From Tyzzerella sp. UBA1042 (GTDB taxonomy: Bacteria > Bacillota > Clostridia > Lachnospirales > Anaerotignaceae), in the NCBI GenBank assembly GCA_002316675.1, contig DCDZ01000065.1:1-13653 (forward strand): a DNA stretch of 13,653 bases. The letters run 5' to 3'. This document shows, one piece after another, positions 1 to 7,084 of this stretch. Each line of letters begins with the position of its first letter. Within the stretch, counting starts at the first letter, position 1. Both the position numbers and the translations under genes were made by a program. Below the pieces are notes generated by a model, which saw only the letters and a program-made list of their open reading frames with translations, had not been told where the DNA came from and did not search any database.

Positions 1-47
1 ACATTTCGGACCAATAGATTACAGGAAGAATTAATAAAAAATAAATG

Positions 48-71
48 CAAGTACTGATAAAATGGTACTTG
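48..71. promoter_or_regulatory. Inverted repeat just upstream of the dehydrogenase gene
   Basis: CAAGTAC (48-54) is repeated in inverted orientation as GTACTTG (65-71) with a 10-base spacer, ending a few bases before the Shine-Dalgarno site at 76-85. Seven perfect base pairs and this position fit an operator or a leader hairpin. No T-run follows, so it is not a normal terminator. The regulator is unknown and the upstream promoter lies partly or wholly outside the window. Confidence 0.4.
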
Positions 72-93
72 ACTTAAAGAGGAGGTTTTTTAA

Positions 94-1035
94 ATGAAAA
101 CAAGAAGTGTTGGTATTATCGGTGTCGGCCATGTGGGCGCCCACTGCGCCTATAGCTTGGCGGTGCAAGGCATTGTGGATGAATTGGTTTTGGTGGATAC
201 AAATGAACAAAAGGCCATCAGCGAATGTCAGGATTTAAGAGACAGCGTTGCCTATCTCCCCCACAGGGTAGAGGTGCGTATCGGCGGTTATGCCGATTTG
301 AAGGACTGCGACGTGGTGGTGATCAGCGTTGGTGTGATTACAAAGAGCGGCAGCCGTTTGGATGAATTGAATGTATCCATCGGCATGGTAAACAGCTTTA
401 TCAAACAGGTAGTGGAGGCAGGATTTCAGGGCATTTTCGTGAACATTACAAACCCCTGCGATATTGTGGCAAGACAGGTGCATAAGCTTTCCGGCTTTGA
501 TAAATCCCGGGTATTCGGCACAGGTACAGGCTTGGACAGCTCTCGTTTTAAAGCGGTGTTATCCGAAAAAATAGGCATTGACCATAAGTCCTTGGTGGCT
601 TACACCTTGGGAGAGCACGGAGATTCCCAGATGGCGCCTTGGTCCCATATATCCGTAAACGGAAAGCCTCTGGAGGAGCTTGCGGAAAAGAATGATAAAT
701 ATAAGGTAAACCATGCGGCGGCATTGGAAGCGGCTGTCAAGGGAGGCTGGGTGACCTTTGCGGGCAAGGGCTGTACCGAGTACGGCATTGCGTCCACACT
801 GGCACGTTTGGTATTTGCCATTTTCCATGACGAAAAGGTTGTTTTGCCTTGCAGCGCGCAGTTAAACGGAGAATACGGTCAAGAGGATATTTTTATCAGC
901 ACACCTTGTGTCATTGGGAAAAACGGTGTGGAGGAAGTGCTTGAGCTAAACTTGACCGAAGAAGAATTGAAAGCATTCCATCATTCCTGCGACGTTATCC
1001 GTACCAATATCGGCTACATCACTGAGGAAGCATAA
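94..1035 (+). CDS. ldh: L-lactate dehydrogenase family, NAD-dependent 2-hydroxyacid dehydrogenase
   Basis: A 313-residue cytoplasmic enzyme of the LDH/MDH family, expected to interconvert a 2-oxoacid and an L-2-hydroxyacid using NADH. The Rossmann fingerprint is G10-V-G12-H-V-G15, and D35 at the end of the second strand favours NAD over NADP. The catalytic set is visible: D148 and R151 in LDSSR, and H175 in GEHGDS. R88 fits the mobile-loop arginine. The residue aligning with the pyruvate-selecting Gln of classical LDH appears to be T83, and the loop is one residue short. The C-terminal half (GKGCTEYGIAST) resembles the L-2-hydroxyisocaproate dehydrogenase branch as I remember it, so the substrate may be a larger oxoacid. 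The start is supported by GAGGAGG at 79-85, eight bases before ATG. It appears monocistronic, closed by the terminator at 1076-1108. The family is sure; the substrate is not. Confidence 0.93.
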   Translation: MKTRSVGIIGVGHVGAHCAYSLAVQGIVDELVLVDTNEQKAISECQDLRDSVAYLPHRVEVRIGGYADLKDCDVVVISVGVITKSGSRLDELNVSIGMVNSFIKQVVEAGFQGIFVNITNPCDIVARQVHKLSGFDKSRVFGTGTGLDSSRFKAVLSEKIGIDHKSLVAYTLGEHGDSQMAPWSHISVNGKPLEELAEKNDKYKVNHAAALEAAVKGGWVTFAGKGCTEYGIASTLARLVFAIFHDEKVVLPCSAQLNGEYGQEDIFISTPCVIGKNGVEEVLELNLTEEELKAFHHSCDVIRTNIGYITEEA

Positions 1036-1075
1036 AAATAAGGAAGGCTTTTCAGAAAAGGAAGCTTTCCTCAAA

Positions 1076-1108
1076 AAAAGGGTGCCCACAGGAAGCGGGC
1101 ACCCTTTT
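1076..1108. terminator. Bidirectional Rho-independent terminator
   Basis: GGGTGCCC (1080-1087) pairs perfectly with GGGCACCC (1097-1104). It is flanked by seven A's on the left and four T's on the right, so it can stop the dehydrogenase transcript on + and the MoxR/VWA transcript on -. The minus direction has the longer U-tract. A second imperfect hairpin, GGAAGGCTT/AAGCTTTCC at 1042-1070 with one G-U pair, sits just before it and has no T-run of its own on +. Confidence 0.93.
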
Positions 1109-1119
1109 GTAAAAGGCTG

Positions 1120-2319
1120 TTATCTGGAAACCATCAGTTTTTTGAGTGCAGTGTTCAAATCCTCCAGAGTTAGGCGGTACATATCAAAATCCTTATGAAT
1201 AATATCATAGGTTTTTGCCCACCAGCCTCCCCATGTAGGACGCTCTGAGGGGTTCAGCCAAACCATACGGGGGTACTTTTCTTTAAAGCGCAGCAGCCAT
1301 TCGTGGCCGGTAATGTCGTTTCTCACACCGAAGGAATAGTAGCTGGGATTTAGCAGCTCGGAAGGCTCCATCTGGGCATCCCCTACAATGATTACCTTAT
1401 ACTCACTGCTGAGGTTATTCAAAATCCAATCTGTGGAAATGGTATCACGAGGGCTTAAATCCGCCTCGGTATACACCCGGGAATAGATGCAGTTATGGAA
1501 ATAATACACCTTTAAATCCTTAAAATGATTGGATTTGCTTACGGCTTGGAATAAAGAGCTGCAAAGTCTGCTGTAATATTCCATAGAGCCGCCGCTGTCC
1601 ATAAGCAGCAGAAGCTTTACCATATTTTTACGGGGTTTTTCATAAACAACCTGCAAATTTCCTGCATTTTCGCAGGTTTCATGAATGGTTTCGTCAATAT
1701 CAAACTCGGTTCTTGCTTCCGCTGTGCGGGCGGAGAACTGGCGCAGTTTACGAAAAGCCATTTGGAACTGGCGGGTATCCAGGGTATTATCCTGTCTGAA
1801 ATCCCGGTATTTTCGTTCTCCCGCCACTTGGAAGGCACGCCGCTGGCCGCCGTTGCCCCCCACGCGGATTCCTCTGGGGCTGAAGCCGCTATTGCCGAAC
1901 ACGGAAACTCCGCCGGTGCCCACCCAATAGCTGCCGCCGTTATGCTCATCCTTTTGTTCCTCCAAGCGTTCAAGGAACATTTTTTGTATTTCACTCTGAG
2001 ACAGCCGTTCGTTTTCCATGGCACGTTCCATATCAAACTCGGTGCCGGGGGCATCCGCAGGATTTTCCAGCCAATCTAACAGCTCTTTTGGTAATTCATC
2101 GGTGGCAAATTCCATATCCTTAAAAAATTCCAGAAAAGCACCGTCAAATTTATCAAAATCCGTTTCGCTTTTTACAAGCACACTGCGGCAGAGATAGTAA
2201 AAGCCCGTAAAATTGGAGCCGTGAAGGCCCTTTTCCAACGCTTCAACCAAGGACATCCATTCGTTTAGGGAAACATGGAGCCCTCTGGCACGAAGCAAAT
2301 AAAAAAATGAAGTAAACAT
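1120..2319 (-). CDS. VWA domain protein, CoxE-like partner of a MoxR ATPase
   Basis: A 399-residue soluble protein with no signal peptide or membrane segment. The N-terminal half is helical and acidic. A glycine-rich connector follows at about 128-160 (GGSYWVGTGGVSVFGNSG), which I recognise as typical of CoxE-like VWA proteins found with MoxR ATPases. The C-terminal von Willebrand A domain starts near residue 233: a metal-ion site D241-S-G-G-S245 after a hydrophobic strand (KLLLLM), and IVGDAQ with D314. The site reads DxGxS rather than the textbook DxSxS. The C-terminus is tryptophan-rich (WGGWW, 363-367). The gene lies 16 bases after the AAA+ gene, with its own site GCAGGTGAG before ATG, so the two are almost certainly one operon. 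Related MoxR/VWA pairs help mature or insert cofactors into metalloenzymes; the client here is unknown. Confidence 0.88.
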   Translation of the reverse strand: MFTSFFYLLRARGLHVSLNEWMSLVEALEKGLHGSNFTGFYYLCRSVLVKSETDFDKFDGAFLEFFKDMEFATDELPKELLDWLENPADAPGTEFDMERAMENERLSQSEIQKMFLERLEEQKDEHNGGSYWVGTGGVSVFGNSGFSPRGIRVGGNGGQRRAFQVAGERKYRDFRQDNTLDTRQFQMAFRKLRQFSARTAEARTEFDIDETIHETCENAGNLQVVYEKPRKNMVKLLLLMDSGGSMEYYSRLCSSLFQAVSKSNHFKDLKVYYFHNCIYSRVYTEADLSPRDTISTDWILNNLSSEYKVIIVGDAQMEPSELLNPSYYSFGVRNDITGHEWLLRFKEKYPRMVWLNPSERPTWGGWWAKTYDIIHKDFDMYRLTLEDLNTALKKLMVSR

Positions 2320-2335
2320 ATAGGCTCACCTGCTT

Positions 2336-3148
2336 TTACTTTAAATATCTTCTCATGGTATCAATATCCTCGTTCTTTTTTAATAGTACGCCGACAAAGG
2401 GCACCTTTTCTTTGATTCTATCGGGGTCAATGCCGCCCAAAACAAGGGCCTGCAGCCAATCGATCACCTCTGAGGTGCTTGGTTTTTTCTGGATGTTATA
2501 TAAGTCTCTGATCCAGTAGAAGGTATCCAAAACCTGCTCCAACAGATGCTCCTCCACATCGGGATAATGCACCTGAATGATCTCCCGCATCTGCTGTTCA
2601 TCGGGGAATTCGATATAATGGAAGATACAGCGGCGCAGGAAGGCATCGGGCAGCTCTTTTTCCGCATTGGAAGTAATGATTACAATGGGACGCTGCTTTG
2701 CTTTGATGGTTTCCTTTGTTTCCGGGATATAAAACTCCATTTTATCCAGCTCCCAAAGAAGGTCGTTGGGGAATTCCAAATCCGCCTTATCAATTTCATC
2801 GATCAAAAGAATCACCTGTTCATCGGAAGAGAAGGCTTCCCCCAATTTTCCGGGCTTTACATATTTTTTAATGTCATCCACGCCTTCGTTGCCGAACTGG
2901 CTGTCATACAAACGCTGCACCACATCATACACATAAAGGCCGTCTTGGGCTTTTGTGGTAGATTTGATATTCCATATAATGAGATCCTTCTCCAATGCGG
3001 TGGAGATTGCTTCTGCCAGCATTGTTTTACCGGTACCGGGCTCACCTTTAATGAGCAAAGGCTTTTGAAGGGCAATGGCAATGTTGACGGAACGCATAAG
3101 CTCGTCACTTGCTACATAATCCTTACTGCCTTGAAATGTTGTATTCAT
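2336..3148 (-). CDS. MoxR-family AAA+ ATPase
   Basis: A 270-residue AAA+ ATPase of the MoxR class, expected to act as an ATP-driven hexameric chaperone in the cytoplasm. Walker A is GEPGTGKT (35-42), Walker B is LLIDEID (114-120), sensor 1 is IITSN (157-161), and LRR (171-173) sits where the arginine finger is expected. The C-terminal part (about 185-270) forms the helical lid. It is first in a two-gene operon with the VWA protein downstream. Start: ATG at 3148 preceded by AAGGGTGG. A clear sigma-A promoter lies just upstream at 3194-3223. The family is certain from the motifs and the VWA neighbour. No oxidoreductase, cobaltochelatase or hydrogenase gene that could be its client is in the window. 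Confidence 0.93.
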   Translation of the reverse strand: MNTTFQGSKDYVASDELMRSVNIAIALQKPLLIKGEPGTGKTMLAEAISTALEKDLIIWNIKSTTKAQDGLYVYDVVQRLYDSQFGNEGVDDIKKYVKPGKLGEAFSSDEQVILLIDEIDKADLEFPNDLLWELDKMEFYIPETKETIKAKQRPIVIITSNAEKELPDAFLRRCIFHYIEFPDEQQMREIIQVHYPDVEEHLLEQVLDTFYWIRDLYNIQKKPSTSEVIDWLQALVLGGIDPDRIKEKVPFVGVLLKKNEDIDTMRRYLK

Positions 3149-3193
3149 ACTATATCCACCCTTCGTTTGTCAAAATTTAATCATAATAAGGTT

Positions 3194-3223
3194 ATTTTAT
3201 GAGATACAATGTGCTCTTGTCAA
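3194..3223 (-). promoter_or_regulatory. Sigma-A promoter of the MoxR/VWA operon
   Basis: On the minus strand a perfect TTGACA (-35, 3218-3223) is followed after 18 bases by TAAAAT (-10, 3194-3199). Transcription would start near 3187, giving a leader of about 40 bases with a good ribosome binding site. The -35 box follows directly on the U-tract of the regulator gene's terminator. Confidence 0.8.
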
Positions 3224-3226
3224 CAA

Positions 3227-3260
3227 AAATACCGCTTTTCCTAAAAGAAAAGCGGTATTT
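3227..3260 (-). terminator. Rho-independent terminator of the AbrB-family gene
   Basis: AAATACCGCTTTTC (3227-3240) and GAAAAGCGGTATTT (3247-3260) form a perfect 14-bp stem with a six-base loop. On the minus strand it begins 17 bases after the stop codon, and the far arm runs into a short U-tract that leads into the next -35 box. Confidence 0.92.
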
Positions 3261-3276
3261 CAGCGTTTTTTCATGG

Positions 3277-3537
3277 TTACTTTAACGTAAGGCCTGCTAG
3301 TTTTGCCATTTCTATGATAGAAGCCTTAGAAACTTTTTTACCTTTATATTCGATAAGTTCCTCCATGCTGCCGGAAAAAATATCTGCCGGTTCATATTTC
3401 TTAAGTACAATGGAATCTTCCTCAACAAAAATTTCCAAAGAATCTTTAATTTCAATTCCCATATTTCTGCGTAGTTCGATTGGCAATACTACTCGGCCTA
3501 GCTCGTCAACTTTACGAACAATTCCCGTAGATTTCAT
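3277..3537 (-). CDS. AbrB-family transition-state DNA-binding regulator
   Basis: An 86-residue protein. Residues 1-50 (KSTGIVRKVDELGRVVLPIE, then ELRRNMGIEI) are the AbrB/SpoVT/Abh swapped-hairpin DNA-binding domain, which works as a dimer. The basic residues K3, R8, K9, R15, R23 and R24 are of the kind that contact DNA. The C-terminal 50-86 segment, rich in Lys and Glu, is likely for multimerisation. Family members repress stationary-phase and sporulation genes during growth, and the divergent spmAB pair may be a target, though nothing in the sequence proves it. Start: ATG preceded by AGAGGTGA. It has its own promoter at 3615-3643 and its own terminator. AbrB, Abh and SpoVT paralogues cannot be told apart here. 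Confidence 0.9.
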   Translation of the reverse strand: MKSTGIVRKVDELGRVVLPIELRRNMGIEIKDSLEIFVEEDSIVLKKYEPADIFSGSMEELIEYKGKKVSKASIIEMAKLAGLTLK

Positions 3538-3614
3538 TTAGTTCACCTCTGAATGTAGTTTTCTATGTTGTCATTTTCCGTGGAATACCTTGAAAATCCA
3601 GTACCTTAAAAATG

Positions 3615-3643
3615 AGTTTAGCATGAAATTCGACAAATTACAA
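3615..3643 (-). promoter_or_regulatory. Predicted sigma-A promoter of the AbrB-family gene
   Basis: On the minus strand TTGTAA (3638-3643), a 17-base spacer and TAAACT (3615-3620) preceded by TGC, an extended -10. Both boxes match four of six consensus bases. The leader would be about 70 bases long. Confidence 0.5.
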
Positions 3644-3907
3644 CAAAAAGTAAATGGAAAGAAAAGGAAAAAATTACTAGAAAATCATAGTAAAAATATG
3701 CATTTCAGACAAAATATAGAATTTACTGTAAAAATTTTATAAATAATATATTAAATACATGAGGATTCTTTTAAAATGGCACTGTTTTTATACAATATGC
3801 ATATACAATTACCCATGCAACAGAGATGAATTTTGGAAGTGTTTAAGCATGAATGGGAGGGGTACAAGCATAAACTGAATCAATAAGGCATGGAGGAGGA
3901 GACAAGT
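3644..3907. other. AT-rich intergenic region upstream of spmA
   Basis: No gene is visible in this strongly AT-rich stretch. TATACAAT occurs twice, 13 bases apart (3789-3796 and 3802-3809), around the palindrome ATATGCATAT. This resembles a sigma-E -10 box (CATACAAT) but has no convincing -35. A second weak sigma-E-like candidate is GCATGAA (3847-3853), 15 bases, CATAAACT (3869-3876), well placed for spmA. Sporulation sigma-E control would fit the known control of spmAB in Bacillus, but neither match is strong. The spmA ribosome binding site GGAGGAGG lies at 3892-3899. Confidence 0.4.
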
Positions 3908-4483
3908 ATGCTGGATGCAATATGGGGATTTTTTTTGATCGGCGGGATTTTAACGGCGGCGTTTTTGGGCCGTATGGATATGGTAACGGCGGCGGTGATC
4001 GGCGGCGGGCGCAGTGCCGTGGAGCTGGCCATTACCATGGCGGGGGTAATTGCCATGTGGTCAGGTATATTAAAAATAGCAGAAAAGGGCGGTATGATTG
4101 ACAGCCTATCGGAAAAAATGACGCCTGCCATGGATTTTTTATTTCCCTCCGTCCCCAGACACCATAAAGCAAGACAATACATAGCGGCCAATTTTGCCGC
4201 CAATTTTTTGGGGCTGGGATGGGCGGCCACGCCGGCAGGGCTGATGGCCATGAAGGAGCTGCAAAAGCTGAACAAGGAAAAGGAGCGGGCAACGGGGGCC
4301 ATGTGTATGTTTCTGACGGTGAATATGTCCTCTTTGCAGCTGGTAACGGTAAATATTTTGGCATACCGCACGGAGTTTGGCTCTGCGGCACCGGCGGAAA
4401 TTGTGGGGGTAGGCATTGCCGCCACGTTTTTGACCACCCTTGTGGGCATCATTGCCGCAAAAATCATGGATAGGGAGGGATGA
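3908..4483 (+). CDS. spmA: Spore maturation protein A
   Basis: A 191-residue polytopic membrane protein of the nucleoside-recognition (Gate) family. Hydrophobic segments are visible near residues 4-20, 25-60 and 165-188, with Gly-rich helices such as LGLGWAATPAG. SpmA and SpmB act together in the mother cell or spore envelope so that the spore core dehydrates and gains heat resistance; the molecular activity is not settled. Length is close to Bacillus SpmA (about 196). An in-frame ATG at 3890 overlaps the Shine-Dalgarno sequence, so ATG 3908, eight bases after GGAGGAGG, is the better start. spmB follows after four bases. Confidence 0.94.
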   Translation: MLDAIWGFFLIGGILTAAFLGRMDMVTAAVIGGGRSAVELAITMAGVIAMWSGILKIAEKGGMIDSLSEKMTPAMDFLFPSVPRHHKARQYIAANFAANFLGLGWAATPAGLMAMKELQKLNKEKERATGAMCMFLTVNMSSLQLVTVNILAYRTEFGSAAPAEIVGVGIAATFLTTLVGIIAAKIMDREG

Positions 4484-4487
4484 AGGG

Positions 4488-5021
4488 GTGCGTCTGCTAT
4501 TAGTTATTTCTGATTTTATTATTCCGGCTACGGTTTTATTGATCCTGTGTTTCGGCTGTCTGAAGCGGGTCAAGCTGTATGAGGCTTTTTTAGAGGGGGC
4601 CCAAGAGGGGCTGAAAACCGTTGCAGAGATTCTGCCCACATTAATTGGGCTGATTGTTGCCGTAGAGGTGTTTCGTGCAGGGGGACTTTTGGATTTGATG
4701 ACAGATTTTATCCGTCCGTTGGCGGAGGGGCTGGGCTTTCCGGCGGAGCTAGCGCCCTTAAGCATCATCCGCCTTGTTTCCTCATCGGCGGCAACAGGGC
4801 TTTTATTGGATATTTTTCAAAATTTTGGGCCGGATTCCTTTTTGGGCCGGGTTTCCTCGGTGATGATGAGCTGTACGGAAACGGTATTTTACACTATGAG
4901 CCTATATTTTTTATCCGTAGGCATCCGCAAAACACGCTATACCTTAGGCTGTGCTTTGCTTGCCAATTTTGTTGGGGTGGCGGCGGCGGTTATTTTGGTT
5001 GAAATGGTATTTGGAAAATGA
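4488..5021 (+). CDS. spmB: Spore maturation protein B
   Basis: A 177-residue integral membrane protein, partner of SpmA and very close in length to Bacillus SpmB. Hydrophobic segments lie near residues 3-20, 45-62, 92-110 and 150-175, with the family phrase EGAQEGLKTVAEILPTLIGL. The start is GTG at 4488, giving RLLLVISDFIIP. GGGAGG in the end of spmA sits about nine bases upstream. The open frame extends back to 4440, but that extension lies inside spmA and gives an unlikely N-terminus. No terminator separates it from the lipoprotein gene, which has its own promoter immediately after the stop codon. Confidence 0.93.
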   Translation: MRLLLVISDFIIPATVLLILCFGCLKRVKLYEAFLEGAQEGLKTVAEILPTLIGLIVAVEVFRAGGLLDLMTDFIRPLAEGLGFPAELAPLSIIRLVSSSAATGLLLDIFQNFGPDSFLGRVSSVMMSCTETVFYTMSLYFLSVGIRKTRYTLGCALLANFVGVAAAVILVEMVFGK

Positions 5022-5023
5022 AT

Positions 5024-5052
5024 TTGAAAAATCAAAGGGCTTATTATATAAT
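5024..5052 (+). promoter_or_regulatory. Sigma-A promoter for lipoprotein and tadA
   Basis: TTGAAA (5024-5029), 17 bases, TATAAT (5047-5052): five of six and six of six matches at ideal spacing, starting three bases after the spmB stop. It gives a leader of about 95 bases before ATG 5155. The leader contains small hairpins, for example AAAGG/CCTTT around 5126-5141 beside the ribosome binding site. Confidence 0.8.
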
Positions 5053-5154
5053 AAAGAAATAGTATTTCTTAGAAATCGTAGGGAACGAAACTGTTTCAAG
5101 GTCTTTCACAATTTTTATGGGAGAAAGGCCATGCCCTTTGAGAGGAATGAGCAT

Positions 5155-6483
5155 ATGAAAAAAGCAATTATGCTGCTGCTTGGCGTGTGTATTTTTTGCA
5201 TGGCAGGCTGCGACAAAGAGGAAGAGGACCAAGGCATCAGCCTTTCGGCGGCGGAGCAGGAGGCATATATCGCCCAGATTGACGGTGTGATGGATACCTT
5301 CTATTGGAGTTATGATAAGGATAGCCTTGTATTCCACAGCAGAACGGTTTCTGAGGATACGGCGGAGAATGCCCGTTTATTTGCGGCTTCGGAGGACGGG
5401 GGCTATCCCTTAAAGAGTGCGGCAGGCAGCCAAAGCGTTGTGGCTACGGCGGAGCTTTTGCACTATAACGGGGATATGGCCGGCGAGGTCAACTGTATTT
5501 TTGTGGCGAATGAGCTTGCGGGGGTATACTATATGGGCGGGTATGATAATGGGGCATACAGCCTACGGGAAAGGAATCCTTTTTTGGCCAACGGCGGGGT
5601 TCGGACTTATGAAAATTGGGGAGGAATGAATACGGTATACAAAGAATACGGCGGCAGCCTGCCTGTGGACGGCTTTGTTGCAAAAAACAGAGAGGGTGTG
5701 GTTACTTCCCTGCAGGACGGCAGGGTTGAGCTGTATCATATTTCAGGAAAGGTGATCAGCAGGATGCGGACCCTAAGATTTTCCGGCGGATTCGAGGCCA
5801 TTTCCGCGGCTTTTGTTACAGAGGAGGCCGAGGAGTATTTGGTGGTGCTTTTGGCGGATATGGCCGGTGAGGAAACAGAGGAGGCCGCCCGGGCGGCAAA
5901 GGTGGTTTTTTATGATTCTAATTTTCAAATAAAAGAAGAGCTGTCTTTGGAAAATGGCGGGAGTACAGCCTTAGCTTCCGAAGAGGGCAAGGTTTTTCTG
6001 TTTACGGGGCAAGCCATGGAAACCCTGGAAAGGGGCGACGAGGGTTGGACTGCAACAAGGAGGGAGACCCTGCGCCACAAGGTATCCCAGTGCCATATTA
6101 CGGATTTGGACGGTGACGGCACGGCGGAGTATTTGATGACCGACGGTATGGATTTATATATGTATCATCATTCCGAAATGGGGCTTTTAAAGCTGTGGAG
6201 CACACATTTGGGTGTAGAAAGCTTATATGGTGCCCTATACAGCGGGGATTTGAACGGCGACGGGGTGAAGGAGGTTTATATCTGCGATGCCACAGGGACG
6301 GCTATACGCTATATTTTGACGGAGCGGGGCCTGCGTTCCTCAAACGAGGATATTCAATACGGACAGGCGATTTATCCCTGCGATTGGAACGGCGATGGTA
6401 TTGATGATTATTGGAATATAACAGAGGATATAGACAGGACGGGCAGTTTATTTCTTTCCCAGCCTGCATCCCAGAGAGGGTAA
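5155..6483 (+). CDS. Lipoprotein with C-terminal FG-GAP/VCBS-like repeats, function unknown
   Basis: A 442-residue predicted lipoprotein. A type II signal peptide (MKKAIMLLLGVCIFC) ends in lipobox M16-A-G-C19, so it would be anchored on the outer face of the membrane. Three Asp/Asn-Gly loops near the C-terminus, DLDGDG (317-322), DLNGDG (365-370) and DWNGDG (410-415), are spaced 45-48 residues apart. These look like Ca-binding loops of FG-GAP/VCBS beta-propeller blades. The middle region is rich in Gly, Tyr and Glu with several predicted strands and could be further blades. ATG 5155 follows AGAGGA with eight bases of spacing. An in-frame ATG at 5131 would put eight charged residues before the signal peptide and is less likely. 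I do not recognise a specific family. It shares a transcript with tadA, six bases downstream. Confidence 0.85.
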   Translation: MKKAIMLLLGVCIFCMAGCDKEEEDQGISLSAAEQEAYIAQIDGVMDTFYWSYDKDSLVFHSRTVSEDTAENARLFAASEDGGYPLKSAAGSQSVVATAELLHYNGDMAGEVNCIFVANELAGVYYMGGYDNGAYSLRERNPFLANGGVRTYENWGGMNTVYKEYGGSLPVDGFVAKNREGVVTSLQDGRVELYHISGKVISRMRTLRFSGGFEAISAAFVTEEAEEYLVVLLADMAGEETEEAARAAKVVFYDSNFQIKEELSLENGGSTALASEEGKVFLFTGQAMETLERGDEGWTATRRETLRHKVSQCHITDLDGDGTAEYLMTDGMDLYMYHHSEMGLLKLWSTHLGVESLYGALYSGDLNGDGVKEVYICDATGTAIRYILTERGLRSSNEDIQYGQAIYPCDWNGDGIDDYWNITEDIDRTGSLFLSQPASQRG

Positions 6484-6489
6484 AGAGCT

Positions 6490-6969
6490 ATGACGGAAGC
6501 GGAAGGCTATATGAAAGAGGCCCTGGCCGAGGCACAAAAGGCATTTGACGCCGGGGAAGTGCCCATTGGTGCGGTCATGGTGAGGAACGGGGAAATTATC
6601 GCCCGTGGTTATAATTTGCGGAATACGGCGAAAAATCCTTTATGTCATGCTGAAATGGAAATTATCCATAAGGCGGCAGGGATTGTTGGGGATTGGCGTT
6701 TGGAGGACTGCGTGCTTTATGTGACCGTAGAGCCGTGCCCTATGTGTGCGGGGGCCATTGTGCAGGCGCGTATTCCTAAGGTGGTTTTTGGTACCAGAAA
6801 CAACAAGGCGGGGTGTGCCGGATCTATTTTAAATATTTTGAACGAGCCGCGGTTTAACCATCAAGTACTTGTGGAAGAAGGCGTTTTACAGGAGGAATGC
6901 AGCCGGCTGATGCGGTTATTTTTCAGGAGGTTTCGGAAAAACAATGCTCCCGAGTTGACAGAGGAATAA
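6490..6969 (+). CDS. tadA: tRNA-specific adenosine-34 deaminase
   Basis: A 159-residue zinc deaminase that converts A34 to inosine in the tRNA-Arg(ACG) anticodon, acting in the cytosol. The cytidine/deoxycytidylate deaminase fold is clear: H53-A-E55 supplies a zinc ligand and the catalytic Glu, P82-C83-P-M-C86 the other two ligands. N42 is conserved for substrate binding, and GDWRLEDCVLYVTVEPC is typical of TadA. The start at 6490 has GAGAGGG inside the end of the lipoprotein gene. A second ATG (6511) would give a start more like other TadA proteins and cannot be excluded. Downstream is the SRP RNA, as in Bacillus, whose promoter overlaps the tadA 3' end. Confidence 0.95.
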   Translation: MTEAEGYMKEALAEAQKAFDAGEVPIGAVMVRNGEIIARGYNLRNTAKNPLCHAEMEIIHKAAGIVGDWRLEDCVLYVTVEPCPMCAGAIVQARIPKVVFGTRNNKAGCAGSILNILNEPRFNHQVLVEEGVLQEECSRLMRLFFRRFRKNNAPELTEE

Positions 6970-6983
6970 AAAGCGGTTATACT
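6955..6983 (+). promoter_or_regulatory. Near-consensus sigma-A promoter for the SRP RNA
   Basis: TTGACA (6955-6960) and TATACT (6978-6983) are separated by exactly 17 bases. The -35 box lies inside the last codons of tadA. Predicted start is near 6990, about 95 bases before the mature RNA, so a processed 5' leader is implied. Confidence 0.85.
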
Positions 6984-7084
6984 AATAAGGCTATTATGCA
7001 GGAAACAGTATTTTTGGAGGGCGGGAAAAAAAGCGGAGGCATTGTTTCTCCCAACAAGCCCATTGAATGAAGAACGGTAAAATT

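Noticed and set aside
2546..3202. Long open frame on + antisense to the MoxR gene (218 codons)
   Set aside because: The minus frame carries complete AAA+ motifs; the plus frame has no recognisable domain or ribosome binding site.
3789..3809. Tandem TATACAAT as sigma-E promoters of spmA
   Set aside because: The -10 resemblance is good but no -35 element lies at the right distance, so no separate promoter feature is claimed.
4951..5154. Upstream extension of the lipoprotein
   Set aside because: It overlaps spmB and the promoter; the signal peptide and lipobox fix the start at 5155.
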